A stretch of DNA of 64,000 nucleotides. It comes from Sporolactobacillus spathodeae. GTDB lineage: Bacteria > Bacillota > Bacilli > Bacillales > Sporolactobacillaceae. Shown in pieces: positions 1 to 9,168 of this stretch. The position numbers and the translations under genes were made by a program. The first letter of the stretch is position 1, and each line of letters begins with the position of its first letter. Under the pieces are notes generated by a model. It made no database searches, was not told the origin of the DNA, and saw nothing but the letters and a program-made list of their open reading frames with translations. The stretch lies in assembly GCF_016908935.1 (NCBI RefSeq), contig NZ_JAFBEV010000003.1, positions 62,001 through 126,000 on the forward strand, in the 5' to 3' direction.

Positions 1-1
1 C

Positions 2-475
2 GGAGAAAAAGTTAGCTCAACATTGATTCGCGAATATATCCAATCCGGGGCTGTTGATGAAGCGGCTATCCTGCTCGGTCGGCCCTATCGGACGTCGGGT
101 GTGGTTGTACACGGCGATCAGCGCGGACGAGAACTCGGCTTCCCGACAGCGAATGTTGAGACACAGGCAGATTATCTGCTGCCCAATCAAGGCGTATATG
201 CCGTTCGGCTGACTGCTGGCGGCAAGAGCTATGACGGTATATGCAGCTTAGGCATGCGCCCAACTTTTTATGATGAGAAGAAAGCTGTGCTAGCCTTCGA
301 AGTCTATCTATTAAACTTCAGTGGTAATCTTTACGGTCAGGCTGTTTCGGTAGATTGGCATAAGCGGCTGCGCGGACAGCTGAAGTTTGCTGATGCTCAA
401 GCACTGATTCTTCAGATGAAAAAAGACGAGCAGGAGACGCTCCGTTATTTTGCAGCAGGGCTTGTTAAAGACTAA
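2..475 (+). CDS. ribF: Bifunctional riboflavin kinase/FAD synthetase, C-terminal part (runs off left edge)
   Basis: RibF phosphorylates riboflavin to FMN and adenylylates FMN to FAD. Only the C-terminal part is present: the reading frame is open from base 2, and the first visible residues (GEKVSSTLIREYI) look like the end of the nucleotidyltransferase domain, which normally ends KxSSTxIR. The riboflavin kinase domain follows, with the motif GRELGFPTANV (about 35 residues after the first in-frame TTG) and the GICSLGMRPTF strand. The gene therefore begins outside the window, and the in-frame TTG at 23 is not its start. Its position directly upstream of rpsO and pnp is the standard Bacillales order. 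No terminator is obvious after the stop. Confidence 0.93.
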   Translation, partial: GEKVSSTLIREYIQSGAVDEAAILLGRPYRTSGVVVHGDQRGRELGFPTANVETQADYLLPNQGVYAVRLTAGGKSYDGICSLGMRPTFYDEKKAVLAFEVYLLNFSGNLYGQAVSVDWHKRLRGQLKFADAQALILQMKKDEQETLRYFAAGLVKD

Positions 476-541
476 TGCTCAATTTTTCGAAAGCTGATAC
501 ATTCATTAGGGTCTTGCCAAGCAAAAGAATCGACCACAGAC

Positions 542-570
542 TTGAAATCATTAGCTTATTCATGTAAACT
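542..570 (+). promoter_or_regulatory. Putative sigma-A promoter of rpsO
   Basis: TTGAAA, a 17-bp spacer and TAAACT lie about 90 bp upstream of the rpsO start. The GC-rich stretch 600-630 between promoter and gene can fold (CCACCGG / CCCGCTGGG region) and may be the S15 autoregulatory leader. Promoter strength is inferred from hexamer match only. Confidence 0.5.
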
Positions 571-662
571 GTTTGAGTAATGATTAGAACCTTTGCTCGG
601 CCAAGCGCTCCACCGGCGCCCGCTGGGCATATGGGGATTCATAAGAGGGAGGTGACTACCTG

Positions 663-932
663 ATGGCTCTGACGAAAGAACGTAAAACTCAGCTGATTCA
701 GGAATTTCAGACACATGAGAACGATACCGGTTCACCGGAAGTTCAAATTGCTGTTCTGACAGAACAAATCAACGTATTGAATGAACACTTGAAACTTCAT
801 AAGAAGGATCATCATTCACGCCGTGGTCTGCTAAAGATGGTCGGCAAGCGTCGTAACTTGCTCACTTATCTGCGTGAACTCGATGTGAAGCGATATCGCG
901 AACTGATTAACAAATTAGGTCTTCGTCGATAA
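663..932 (+). CDS. rpsO: 30S ribosomal protein S15
   Basis: The 89-residue length and sequence ([16 protein letters not shown] start, [29 protein letters not shown], ending NKLGLRR) are those of bacterial S15, a primary 16S rRNA-binding protein of the small-subunit platform. The ATG follows a strong GGGAGGTG ribosome site with normal spacing. A strong terminator follows directly, so the gene is mainly monocistronic and pnp is separated by a repeat-bearing intergenic region. Confidence 0.99.
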   Translation: MALTKERKTQLIQEFQTHENDTGSPEVQIAVLTEQINVLNEHLKLHKKDHHSRRGLLKMVGKRRNLLTYLRELDVKRYRELINKLGLRR

Positions 933-937
933 CAAAC

Positions 938-965
938 AAAAAGCGGGATTTTCCCGCTTTTTTGT
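938..965 (+). terminator. Rho-independent terminator of rpsO
   Basis: Hairpin AAAGCGGGA / TTCCCGCTTT followed by a T run, directly after the rpsO stop codon. Confidence 0.9.
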
Positions 966-1010
966 TGGACAAAATGAAAACGATAACGCAACGGTACGCA
1001 GTGTCCGTTC

Positions 1011-1042
1011 AAAAATGCCCGCATCGAGATGTGGGCATTTTT
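1011..1042 (+). terminator. Second terminator-like hairpin between rpsO and pnp
   Basis: AAAAATGCCC and GGGCATTTTT form a perfect 10-bp stem with a 12-base loop. Flanking A and T tracts would let it act in both directions. It sits just upstream of dispersed repeat copy 1. Confidence 0.75.
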
Positions 1043-1055
1043 CAAAGGATAAGAT

Positions 1056-1220
1056 TGTATAAGATTTAGCGCGAAGAATACAGCGCTGGTGCCTTGCGGG
1101 TAAAGCGACCAAGTGAGATCTCGCAGATTATAATCTGTTTGAGCTGACGTGCGGCGTACAAGCGAGCAGCCGAAGCGCAATTGTTAAAAAAGGACTTGGC
1201 TATGCCAAGTTTTTCTGAAT
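1056..1220 (+). repeat. Dispersed intergenic repeat, copy 1 (long form)
   Basis: Shares with the other copies the segments GTATAAGATTT, CAGCGCTGGTGCCTTGCGGG, CTCGCAGATTATAATCTGTT, AAGCGAGCAGCCGAAGCGCA and the terminal A-tract hairpin ACTTGGC-TAT-GCCAAGT-TTTTCTGAAT (hairpin 1194-1210). Compared with the long copies at 16590 and 39918, the first hairpin loop is shortened. It lies between rpsO and pnp, oriented with them. Confidence 0.85.
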
Positions 1221-1246
1221 AGATATAGAGGAAAGAGGTGCAGCAA

Positions 1247-3367
1247 TTGGCATCAGAAAAGCATGTTTATTCGATTGACTGGGCGGGTCGTCCGCTACGT
1301 ATCGAAATTGGGGAAGTGGCGAAACAGGCAAATGGGGCAGCGCTTGTTTATTATGGTGATACGGTTGTTTTATCGACGGTTACTGCGTCTAAGGAACCAA
1401 AAGAAGGCTCGTTTTTTCCTTTGACAGTAAATTATGAGGAACGCGCTTATGCTGTTGGTAAAATGCCCGGCGGTTTTATCAAAAGGGAAGGACGACCAAG
1501 CGATCAAGCGACGTTGTCTGCACGGATGATTGACCGACCGATCCGTCCGCTATTTCCAGAGGGATTCCGAAATGAAGTACAAATTGTCAACATGGTGATG
1601 AGCCTTGATCGGGATGCTAGCGCGCAAATGGCTGGAATGCTCGGTTCTTCTCTTGCGCTCTCGATTTCCGACGTTCCTTTTGAAGCGCCGATTGCTGGGG
1701 TGATTGTCGGCCGTGTGAATGGCGAATTTGTCGTCAATCCGACTGTTGATCAGGAGAAGATGAGCGATGTACATCTGACTGTGGCTGGAACAAAAGACGC
1801 CATTAATATGGTTGAAGCTGGCGCAGACCAGGTACCTGAATCGGATATGCTTGATGCGATTCTCTTCGCACATGAACAGATTAAGAAGCTGATTACTTTT
1901 CAGGAACAAATCATTGCTGAAGTTGGCAAGCCGAAAATGGAGGCTGTCTTATTTAAAGCGGACAAGGAACTTGACGATCGAATCCGTGAATTAGCCCACG
2001 AGCGATTGAATCAAGCGATGCGGACTGAAGAAAAGCAAGCACGGGATCGGGCGATAAACGCAGTCAATCAATCCGTTCTTGATACAGTTCTTGCAGAGAA
2101 TGCTGACGCTGAACAGACTGTTGATCCAGCGCTTGTTGAGGAAGTCTTACATAACGTGCTGAAAGAGGAAGTGCGGCGAATGATTGTTGTCGAACATCTT
2201 CGTCCCGATGGACGGGCTATTGATGAAATCCGGCCGCTCACCGCACGCGTTGGTCTTTTACCTCGGGCTCACGGCTCCGGCCTGTTTACTCGTGGACAAA
2301 CACAGGCGCTCAGCGTCTGCACTTTAGCACCGCTCAGTGAAGTTCAGGTTCTCGATGATTTCTCGGCTCAAGAGACAAGACGCTTCATCCATCATTATAA
2401 TTTTCCTGGATTCAGCACGGGTGAAGCGCGACCTTCTCGATCGCCAGGGAGACGGGAAATCGGTCACGGCGCGCTTGGCGAACGGGCACTTGCTCCGGTG
2501 ATTCCGTCAGAGAAGGTGTTTCCATACACAATTCGCTGCGTCTCCGAAGTGCTTGAATCAAATGGTTCCTCATCCCAGGCGAGTATTTGCGGGAGCACGT
2601 TAGCCTTAATGGATGCCGGCGTACCAATTGAAGCGCCAGTATCGGGAATTGCGATGGGGCTTGTCAAACATGGTGATGATGTAGTTGTTTTGACAGATAT
2701 ACAAGGAATGGAAGATTCGCTTGGCGATATGGATTTCAAATGCGCCGGTACCGAAAAAGGTGTCACAGCGTTGCAGATGGATATCAAAATATCTGGTGTG
2801 ACGCGCGATATTCTTGAAAGGGCGCTGAACCAGGCAAGAGAAGGCCGATTGAAAATCATGAAAACCTTGCTAGCTGCCATCCCGGAACCGCGCGTACATC
2901 TGTCTACATATGCGCCGAAAATTATTCAAATAAAAATTAATCCGGAAAAAATCCGCGATGTAATTGGTTCAAACGGAAAGGTGATCAATAAAATCATCGA
3001 GGAAACCGGCGTAAAGATTGATATTGAGCAGGATGGATCTGTTAATATTTTCTCAATTGATGAATCATGCGGCCAAAAAGCTAGACAAATCATCGAAGAT
3101 TTGGCACGCACGGCAAAAGTCGGTGATATCTTTACCGGGCGGGTGAAGCGAATAGAGAAATTCGGAGCTTTCGTCAGTCTTTTTGGCCATACAGACGGAC
3201 TGGTGCATATTTCGGAACTTGATAATAAACGTGTGGAAAAGGTCGAGGACATCGTCTCGATTGGCGATGAAGTTCGTGTTAAAGTGATCGATGTTGACCA
3301 TCAAGGACGAGTCAAGCTCTCCCGAAAGGCGCTACTCGCAGATACAGCAGATAGCAAGCAAATGTGA
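1247..3367 (+). CDS. pnp: Polyribonucleotide nucleotidyltransferase (PNPase)
   Basis: PNPase degrades RNA 3'-to-5' phosphorolytically and is a degradosome partner. Two RNase PH-like halves are visible (first half [21 protein letters not shown] and [10 protein letters not shown]; second half [42 protein letters not shown]), followed by a KH domain ([20 protein letters not shown]) and an S1 domain near the C-terminus ([15 protein letters not shown]). The upstream GTG at 1238 overlaps the ribosome site AAAGAGGTG, so TTG at 1247 (7-nt spacing) is the better start, giving 706 residues, the usual size. The segment before GRREIGHG reads ARPSRSP where relatives usually have a Met; minor. Confidence 0.97.
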   Translation: MASEKHVYSIDWAGRPLRIEIGEVAKQANGAALVYYGDTVVLSTVTASKEPKEGSFFPLTVNYEERAYAVGKMPGGFIKREGRPSDQATLSARMIDRPIRPLFPEGFRNEVQIVNMVMSLDRDASAQMAGMLGSSLALSISDVPFEAPIAGVIVGRVNGEFVVNPTVDQEKMSDVHLTVAGTKDAINMVEAGADQVPESDMLDAILFAHEQIKKLITFQEQIIAEVGKPKMEAVLFKADKELDDRIRELAHERLNQAMRTEEKQARDRAINAVNQSVLDTVLAENADAEQTVDPALVEEVLHNVLKEEVRRMIVVEHLRPDGRAIDEIRPLTARVGLLPRAHGSGLFTRGQTQALSVCTLAPLSEVQVLDDFSAQETRRFIHHYNFPGFSTGEARPSRSPGRREIGHGALGERALAPVIPSEKVFPYTIRCVSEVLESNGSSSQASICGSTLALMDAGVPIEAPVSGIAMGLVKHGDDVVVLTDIQGMEDSLGDMDFKCAGTEKGVTALQMDIKISGVTRDILERALNQAREGRLKIMKTLLAAIPEPRVHLSTYAPKIIQIKINPEKIRDVIGSNGKVINKIIEETGVKIDIEQDGSVNIFSIDESCGQKARQIIEDLARTAKVGDIFTGRVKRIEKFGAFVSLFGHTDGLVHISELDNKRVEKVEDIVSIGDEVRVKVIDVDHQGRVKLSRKALLADTADSKQM

Positions 3368-3427
3368 ATGTTTTTTATAAAATTAAAACAAATTTTGAAA
3401 AAATAAATCACTTTGGGAGGAGATGTT

Positions 3428-3625
3428 TTGGCAAGAAAAATATATGAACGTATGAATGATGATCAAAAGCATGAAGCACTTGAAAAATTTAAAGTAGATA
3501 TACAAAAGTTGAGAAATGAATATGAGAAAGACTATCCGGTTGTTGTTAGAGACGCTATTGAGGAAGCCATTCATGTGTATGAAAAAGATGTTGCATATTT
3601 AAAAGAAAATCTTAAGTTGAGCTAA
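3428..3625 (+). CDS. Small hypothetical protein (65 aa), charged and helical
   Basis: Not recognised. The sequence ARKIYERMNDDQKHEALEKF onward is rich in Lys/Glu and predicted helical, with no membrane segment or Cys. An upstream in-frame TTG at 3413 overlaps the ribosome site GGGAGGAG (3415-3422), so TTG at 3428 with about 5-nt spacing is preferred. A strong terminator follows within 15 bases, supporting expression as a real short gene, either with pnp (60 bp upstream) or alone. Ends the syntenic pnp block before the inserted fructosamine cluster. Confidence 0.6.
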   Translation: MARKIYERMNDDQKHEALEKFKVDIQKLRNEYEKDYPVVVRDAIEEAIHVYEKDVAYLKENLKLS

Positions 3626-3636
3626 TATTACTCTGT

Positions 3637-3677
3637 AAGAATCCAATCCTATTTTAAGGATGGATTCTTTATTTTTT
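3637..3677 (+). terminator. Rho-independent terminator
   Basis: AAGAATCCAATCCT pairs with AGGATGGATTCTT (one bulged A) and a T-rich tail follows. It closes the pnp/small-ORF unit. Confidence 0.85.
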
Positions 3678-3849
3678 TATGATGGGATCAAGGGGATAAT
3701 TTTCCCCTCTATATTTTCCACCTTTGTCCACTAGAATTAGCACCTCATCGCACAATTTACAAAAAATTATATGGCCCGCGAATGCTTATCTGTCAACAGT
3801 TTCCCAAAATTTTGTGTCGGATAAAATAATGAAATATTAAGACATATTA

Positions 3850-3888
3850 AAATATTATATTGACATTATAATATTTAGAAAGTAATAT
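3850..3888 (+). promoter_or_regulatory. Sigma-A promoter with embedded palindromic operator (fructosamine operon)
   Basis: TTGACA (3860-3865), a 17-bp spacer and TAATAT (3883-3888) form a near-consensus promoter about 100 bp before the solute-binding protein gene. The -35 box sits in the centre of a perfect inverted repeat, AAATATTATA (3850-3859) and TATAATATTT (3867-3876). A repressor bound there would block polymerase; the GntR protein encoded downstream is the obvious candidate. Promoter seen; regulator assignment inferred. The rest of 3678-3987 is AT-rich with no gene. Confidence 0.75.
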
Positions 3889-3987
3889 TAAATTGCGAAA
3901 AAGATATAATATATTAATACAATCTGATATTTTCTCATTATTCAAAAATGAGTTGATATATAACCATGATTAAAGGAGATGTATTAA

Positions 3988-4794
3988 GTGGGGAAAAGGG
4001 TATTTAAAATTATTTCAGGTTTGTCCTTCGCGTTCGTTCTGATTTTCTCGCTCACTGCTTGCGGAAGCAGTGGTGACAAGCAGACGAGCTTGGAAAAGAT
4101 CAAGTCGAAGGGAACGCTCGTTGTTGGTCTCAGTGCAGCGACCCCTCCATATGAATTTCATTACAGTAACAACGGCAAAAATGAGCTTAAAGGTGCCGAT
4201 CTTGAACTGGTGAAACGCATCGCGAAGCAGATAGGTGTTAAGTACCAGATCAAGGATATGGATTTTGATGGGCTGCTGCCAGCTTTGCAGAGCGGAAAGA
4301 TCGACATGATTGTTTCGGCAATGAGTCCGACACCTGAACGTGAGAAGGCTGCAGATTTTTCAAAAGTCTACTATAAAAGCACTAATGTATTTGTCGTAAG
4401 AAAAAATGAATTGAGCAAATATGAGAAGCCTTCTGCATTGAAAAATGCGACTGTGGCTACGATTAATTCTTCGACTCAGCAGGCGGTTACTGAAAAGTAT
4501 TTTCCAAAGGCGCATCTAAAACTGTTCGGGAAATCTAATGATCTGGCGCTTGCCGTTGCCAATGAAAAAGCAGATGCAATGCTTGTTGACGTACCAACAG
4601 CTGCTTTGCTCATTAAAGCAAATCCATCACTGGCGCAAACTAAGCTGCAATACAATGATGATACGGCTGGTGCAGCAATCGCGATGCCGAATCAATCAAG
4701 TAAGGATTTAAAGAATACGGTTAATTCCGCGATCACGAAATACAAAGGGCAGTATGATAAATGGATTCTTGAACAAGTAAAGTATGTTAAGTAG
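3988..4794 (+). CDS. Amino-acid-type ABC transporter solute-binding lipoprotein
   Basis: A 268-residue family 3 periplasmic-type binding protein. The N-terminus has a lipoprotein signal peptide with lipobox LTAC (Cys about residue 25), so it is anchored outside the membrane. TLVVGLSAATPPYEF, KGADLELVKRIAKQIG and SGKIDMIVSAMSPTPERE are hallmarks of polar amino-acid binders (GlnH/ArtP-like). GTG start after AAAGGAG, about 9 nt spacing. It is the first gene of an importer-deglycase unit, so the ligand is inferred to be an amino-acid-linked Amadori product such as a fructosyl amino acid rather than a free amino acid. Confidence 0.9.
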   Translation: MGKRVFKIISGLSFAFVLIFSLTACGSSGDKQTSLEKIKSKGTLVVGLSAATPPYEFHYSNNGKNELKGADLELVKRIAKQIGVKYQIKDMDFDGLLPALQSGKIDMIVSAMSPTPEREKAADFSKVYYKSTNVFVVRKNELSKYEKPSALKNATVATINSSTQQAVTEKYFPKAHLKLFGKSNDLALAVANEKADAMLVDVPTAALLIKANPSLAQTKLQYNDDTAGAAIAMPNQSSKDLKNTVNSAITKYKGQYDKWILEQVKYVK

Positions 4795-4874
4795 TAATTA
4801 AGCAGTTGCGTGCTTCAAATCTTGAGCCGTACGAAATCGCCTGTCAGGTATTTATATAATTCCAATAACTGGGA

Positions 4875-5549
4875 TTGGAGTTGGAATTTTTGAATTTCTC
4901 TTTTTTGGGATCCTATTACACCTTCTTTTTGCAAGGGGCATATGTAACTGTTTTGCTAGCCATCATTTCAGTAATTGCCGGTACGATTTTAGGCGTTCTA
5001 TTAACCTTAATGAGAAGATCCAAAATTCAAGCGGTTCGGTGGATCAGTATTGCTTACGTTGAATTTATTAGAGGGACGCCTTTACTTGCACAAGTGTATC
5101 TCGTCTATGTTGGCTTGCCTATGCTTACCCAACTCAATATTCCTGACTTTGCAACAGGGGCAATTGCATTAACGATCCATGCTTCTGCCTATATTTCGGA
5201 AACGATGCGTTCAGGGATTGAAGCTGTACCTTATGGTCAGGCAGAAGCCGCAAGAAGTCTTGGCATGAACAGTAGGAGAACAATGCTTGACATTATTCTT
5301 CCGCAAGCTTTTAAAAACATTCTACCGGCTCTTGGCAATCAGTTTATTGGCAACATAAAAGACTCATCACTGGTGTCTGTAATCGGTATATCTGAGCTCA
5401 TGTATGAGACAACTACGGTGCGCGGGACAACCGCACTTGGACTTGAACCTATAATCGTGTGTTCCTTAATCTATCTTGTTCTGACTTTAACCTTGACAAG
5501 ATTGCTGACTTTCGTTGAAAGGAGGCTAAAAAGCAGTGATCACCGTTAA
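4875..5549 (+). CDS. Amino-acid-type ABC transporter permease
   Basis: A 224-residue HisM/GlnP-type inner-membrane subunit with several hydrophobic spans. The cytoplasmic coupling (EAA) loop reads [35 protein letters not shown] near residue 60 is typical of the family. A single permease gene implies a homodimer. The listed TTG overlaps the GGAG-containing ribosome site region; the in-frame TTG at 4890 is an alternative start. It overlaps the ATPase gene by 14 bases, indicating translational coupling. Confidence 0.93.
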   Translation: MELEFLNFSFLGSYYTFFLQGAYVTVLLAIISVIAGTILGVLLTLMRRSKIQAVRWISIAYVEFIRGTPLLAQVYLVYVGLPMLTQLNIPDFATGAIALTIHASAYISETMRSGIEAVPYGQAEAARSLGMNSRRTMLDIILPQAFKNILPALGNQFIGNIKDSSLVSVIGISELMYETTTVRGTTALGLEPIIVCSLIYLVLTLTLTRLLTFVERRLKSSDHR

Positions 5550-6261
5550 ACATTTGTACAAGTCCTTTAACAGTCATGAAGTGCTGAATAATATAAACTG
5601 TACGATTCATGACGGCGAAGTAGTTGTCATTATCGGTCCTTCGGGCTCCGGGAAAAGCACGCTGTTACGCTGTCTCAATTTACTGGAAACACCGACCCAA
5701 GGCTCGATCATCATAGACGGACAGGATATTATGACCCGGAAAATCAACATTGATCAAGTAAGGGAAAAGATGGGCATGGTTTTCCAGCAATTTAACCTAT
5801 TTCCTCATAAAACGGTTATTCAGAATATCTGTCATGCACCCATCCGTGTTAGGAAGATGAAAAAGTATGATGCGGAACAGCAGGGCCTGGAATTACTGCG
5901 TAAGGTCGGATTGAGAGACAAAAAAGATGCTTATCCCATCACCCTCTCCGGCGGGCAGCAGCAGAGAATCGCTATTGCGCGGGCACTGGCGATGCAGCCG
6001 AATGCGATGCTATTTGATGAACCCACATCGGCATTAGATCCTGAGATGGTGAGCGAAGTACTAAACGTTATTAAAGATTTAGCTAAAGAGGGCATGACCA
6101 TGGTGATTGTCACCCATGAAATGGGGTTTGCTAAAGAAGTTGGAGATCGAGTTATCTTCATGGATGGCGGCCAAATTGTTGAAGAAAATACGCCGGATGC
6201 AATGTTTAATCATCCGCAACATGCACGTACGCAAAACTTTCTGTCTAAAATTCTTCATTAA
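5536..6261 (+). CDS. Amino-acid-type ABC transporter ATP-binding protein
   Basis: A 241-residue GlnQ/HisP-class ATPase. Walker A GPSGSGKS (about residue 34), Q-loop [11 protein letters not shown], signature LSGGQQQR, Walker [13 protein letters not shown] and the switch His in VTHEMGF are all intact. GTG start inside the end of the permease gene, preceded by GGAGGCT. It completes the importer and is separated from the frlB-like gene by 28 bp with a strong ribosome site, so all four genes form one operon. Confidence 0.95.
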   Translation: MITVKHLYKSFNSHEVLNNINCTIHDGEVVVIIGPSGSGKSTLLRCLNLLETPTQGSIIIDGQDIMTRKINIDQVREKMGMVFQQFNLFPHKTVIQNICHAPIRVRKMKKYDAEQQGLELLRKVGLRDKKDAYPITLSGGQQQRIAIARALAMQPNAMLFDEPTSALDPEMVSEVLNVIKDLAKEGMTMVIVTHEMGFAKEVGDRVIFMDGGQIVEENTPDAMFNHPQHARTQNFLSKILH

Positions 6262-6289
6262 CAATTGTAATTCCTAGGAGGAATAATCA

Positions 6290-7258
6290 TTGGAACTTAA
6301 TCAAATCGTTAAATCCATTCAAAGCAAGCAAAGTGAAATTAGCAGTGTTTATTTTGTAGGATGCGGGGGATCGAAAGCAGATCTCTATCCGGGTTTTTAT
6401 TTTCTGCGAAAGAATGCAAAGAAGCTGATTACCGGTCATTTTACCGCCAATGAATTTAATTATGATACGCCTGCCGCAGTTGGCGAACATAGTATCGTGA
6501 TCACATGCTCACTTGGCGGCACCACTCCGGAAACTGTTCAGGCAACAAGCCTTGCGAAATCACTTGGCGCGCATACGATTGCAGTGACCCATGAACCTCA
6601 ATCACCTTTGACGAACGATGCAGACTATGTGGTCACACACGGATTTCATGAAAGCTATTCGGCGAAGGTATCAAAAATGACAAAAGTCTTGACGCTGGCC
6701 GTAGAAATTTTGAATGCTTTCGAAGGGTATGACGCTTATGATCATTTCATCGAAGGTGTAGGGAAAATCTATGAAGTGATTGATGATGCGACAGAATTAT
6801 TGCTTCCTCAAGCGAAAAAGTTTGGTGAAGCCTACAAGGACGCTCCGGTTATCTATGTTATGAGTAGTGGCGCGACAACAGAAGTCGCTTATTCCTTCTC
6901 AATTTGCCTTCTGCTTGAGATGCAATGGATCAATTCAAGCTCATTCAGTGATGGCGAATTCTTCCACGGTCCTTTTGAAATTGTTGAAAAGGATAAACCG
7001 TTCCTGTTGCTGATGAACGAGGGTAGCACACGTCCAATGGATTCACGCGCTTTGGAATTCTTAAATCGCTTCGATGCGCAAACTACAGTCGTCGATGCAA
7101 AGGATTTCGGGCTTATCAATTATATCGCCGAAGATGTCATTGATTATTTCAATCCGATTCTGATCGAAGGTGTGCTTCGCGTTTTTGCAGAACAATTAGC
7201 GATTGCCCGGAACCACCCGTTGACAAAGAGGAGATATATGTGGAAGCTGTCTTATTAA
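6290..7258 (+). CDS. frlB: Fructosamine-6-phosphate deglycase (FrlB-like SIS protein)
   Basis: SIS-domain isomerase/deglycase that in known frl systems splits fructoselysine-6-phosphate (or other fructosamine-6-phosphates) into glucose-6-phosphate and the amino acid. YFVGCGGSKADLYPG starts the first SIS fold and the segment FSDGEFFHGPFEIVEKDKPF (about residue 220), with the conserved catalytic-region Glu and His, is characteristic of FrlB. The 322-residue length fits (FrlB is about 330). TTG start 7-8 bases after AGGAGG. It directly follows the ABC importer genes. Substrate range (lysine, arginine, other) cannot be read from sequence. Confidence 0.88.
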   Translation: MELNQIVKSIQSKQSEISSVYFVGCGGSKADLYPGFYFLRKNAKKLITGHFTANEFNYDTPAAVGEHSIVITCSLGGTTPETVQATSLAKSLGAHTIAVTHEPQSPLTNDADYVVTHGFHESYSAKVSKMTKVLTLAVEILNAFEGYDAYDHFIEGVGKIYEVIDDATELLLPQAKKFGEAYKDAPVIYVMSSGATTEVAYSFSICLLLEMQWINSSSFSDGEFFHGPFEIVEKDKPFLLLMNEGSTRPMDSRALEFLNRFDAQTTVVDAKDFGLINYIAEDVIDYFNPILIEGVLRVFAEQLAIARNHPLTKRRYMWKLSY

Positions 7259-7311
7259 CTTTTTCGTAAGAGCCAACACAGGCCAACAACCGTATAACAA
7301 CGAACTGTATA

Positions 7312-7357
7312 AGGATCATCGCGTTTCTTGTTTCTGAAAGAACCGGTGATCTTTTCT
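7312..7357 (+). terminator. Terminator after frlB
   Basis: AGGATCATCGCGTTTCTT and AAAGAACCGGTGATCTTTT form a long imperfect stem followed by T-rich sequence. It separates the importer-deglycase operon from the regulator-kinase pair. Confidence 0.7.
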
Positions 7358-7478
7358 ATTAGAAAATGGACGAAACGGAGACTGATGATCTGATACAAAA
7401 AAGATGTGCAGCGATAAGTTATGCGCTATCATAATAGAATAGGTTTGTCCAAACTATTAAATGATGGGAAGTCAGATG

Positions 7479-8210
7479 ATGCTAAACAAAGATAACCTAT
7501 ATCCACTTTATATCCAAGTCAAAAGAAGGATCATTGAAGACATTCACAATGATACGTATACGGAAGGCTCGCGGTTACCTTCTGAAACAGAGCTGTGTGA
7601 AAAATATGAGGTCAGTCGCATTACGATCAGACGATCTCTACAGGATATGGTGGATAGTGGTTACCTCGTTCGCAAACAGGGCAAAGGCACTTTTGTCAAA
7701 AGGGGGAAGATCAAGCGTAGCCTAATTTCGCCGGACGGCTATACCGAGTATATGAGAGAGACCGGTCAGAGGCCGGAGCGTAAGATCGTTGAGAAAGTGA
7801 TCAAACCGTGTTCTCCATTTATTGCGAAACGTTTAGCGATCCCGCTTGGCAGTGAAGTGTTGGAGCTTTGCCGTATTCTCTATATTAAAGGTGTTCCGCT
7901 TGGCTTTGAGTTGAATAGCTATCCAATCATACGTTTTAATGGTTTGGAAGCGTATATCGATGATCATGTTTCGACCCATGAAGTCTTGCAAAAAGAATAT
8001 GGCGTAACCCTAAAAAGTAACTATAAAGTGTTAAACGTTTTGCTTGCAAACGAAAAAATTGCCAATTACTTACATTGTAATGTCAGCGACCCCGTCTATC
8101 AGCTGGACAAGACAGCTTTTAACCAATACAAAGCAGCGGTCTATCATTCAATGATGTATTGTGATGTGAATCGGGTTAGCTTCGTTATCGAGGACAAGAA
8201 AGACGAATGA
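7479..8210 (+). CDS. frlR: GntR-family (HutC-type) transcriptional regulator, FrlR-like
   Basis: The N-terminal winged-helix domain (PLYIQVKRRIIEDI, LPSETELCEKYEVSRITIRRSL, YLVRKQGKGTFVKR) is followed by a UTRA ligand-binding domain (about residues 90-240), the arrangement of FrlR and related sugar-phosphate sensors. Several Met codons (7461, 7464, 7476, 7479) precede the conserved LNKDNLYPLY, so the start is uncertain; 7479 matches the family. It overlaps or abuts the kinase gene and sits inside the frl cluster, so it most likely controls the operator at 3850-3876. Ligand is inferred, not seen. Confidence 0.85.
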   Translation: MLNKDNLYPLYIQVKRRIIEDIHNDTYTEGSRLPSETELCEKYEVSRITIRRSLQDMVDSGYLVRKQGKGTFVKRGKIKRSLISPDGYTEYMRETGQRPERKIVEKVIKPCSPFIAKRLAIPLGSEVLELCRILYIKGVPLGFELNSYPIIRFNGLEAYIDDHVSTHEVLQKEYGVTLKSNYKVLNVLLANEKIANYLHCNVSDPVYQLDKTAFNQYKAAVYHSMMYCDVNRVSFVIEDKKDE

Positions 8211-8257
8211 CTCTGAAAGAAACCATATCAAATCTCAAATGGAGGAAGGTTTCAGAT

Positions 8258-9106
8258 GTGCGTTTTTTAGGACTAGGCGATAATGTCGTTGATATCTATG
8301 AATCGAGACAGACGATGTATCCCGGTGGTAATGCCTTGAATTTCGCAGTATTCGCGAGAAAGTTAGGGTTTGAAGCAGCTTTTCTCGGTGCTTTTGGAAC
8401 GGATAAGATTGCTGAGTATGTCCGATCATCCGTTAAGGTTTATGATGTGGATCTCTCCCATTGCCGAATTTATGAGGGAGAAAACGGCTTTGCCCGAGTA
8501 ACGCTCAAAGATGGCGATCGGGTTTTCCTGGGAAGTAACCGCGGCGGCGTTCTCAGCCAATACGGTTTAAATATTTCTAATAAAGATGTGGACTATCTAA
8601 AAACCTTTGATTTGATTCATTGCAATATAAATGGTTTTTCTGATGATGCGCTCCCGTTAATTCACCAATTGGGTATTCCGATTTCTTATGATTTTTCTAG
8701 CCATTTTACGGAAGAAGATATTAAGCGCGTCGCCAAGTACATTGATATCGCTTGCTTCTCTTGCAGTCATTTGACCGAGAACGCGCTGCAAAACCTAGCT
8801 TCACGCATCTTGGGTTATGGCTGTGATTGTGTACTCTGTACTCAGGGCGAAAACGGCGCCTTCCTTTTTACAGAAGGTCAGTGTCACCGTCAGCCAGCCC
8901 ATTACATTAAAGCTCAAGACACTATGGGAGCCGGAGATGCCTTTCTCACTTGCTTCCTTGTTCACTATTATAAGAATCTTGGTAATGCTGCCGGTAAGAA
9001 AGAAGCGATAACAAATGCACTGGAGTTGGCCGCTGATTTCTCAGCGCAGCAGTGTCTCGTTGAAGGTTCCTTCGGTATGGGAAAAAAGATTAATATGGAA
9101 GAATAA
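8258..9106 (+). CDS. frlD: PfkB-family fructosamine kinase (FrlD-like)
   Basis: Sugar kinase that would phosphorylate an incoming fructosamine at C6, making the substrate of the deglycase. GLGDNVVDIYESRQTMYPGGNALNFAVF near the N-terminus closely resembles FrlD, and the PfkB signature ending DTMGAGDAF (catalytic Asp) lies near residue 230. A longer frame begins at ATG 8207 and overlaps the regulator stop (ATGA), but GTG at 8258 is preceded by a strong GGAGGAAGG site and begins exactly where FrlD proteins begin, giving 282 residues. A hairpin terminator follows. Confidence 0.85.
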   Translation: MRFLGLGDNVVDIYESRQTMYPGGNALNFAVFARKLGFEAAFLGAFGTDKIAEYVRSSVKVYDVDLSHCRIYEGENGFARVTLKDGDRVFLGSNRGGVLSQYGLNISNKDVDYLKTFDLIHCNINGFSDDALPLIHQLGIPISYDFSSHFTEEDIKRVAKYIDIACFSCSHLTENALQNLASRILGYGCDCVLCTQGENGAFLFTEGQCHRQPAHYIKAQDTMGAGDAFLTCFLVHYYKNLGNAAGKKEAITNALELAADFSAQQCLVEGSFGMGKKINMEE

Positions 9107-9132
9107 CCTTTGTGAAAGAAAAATTTGAAGCG

Positions 9133-9168
9133 AAAAGAAGCTGATTGCATGATGCAATTAGCTCTTTT
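9133..9168 (+). terminator. Terminator after frlD, abutting the intron
   Basis: AAAAGAAGCTGATTGCA pairs with TGCAATTAGCTCTTTT around a TGA loop. The T run ends exactly where the group II intron sequence starts (GTGCG at 9169), the preferred insertion position of group IIC introns. Confidence 0.85.

Noticed and set aside
476-662. FMN or other riboswitch between ribF and rpsO
   Set aside because: Only a promoter and a short GC hairpin are seen; none of the conserved riboswitch core motifs are present, and S15 autoregulation is the simpler explanation.
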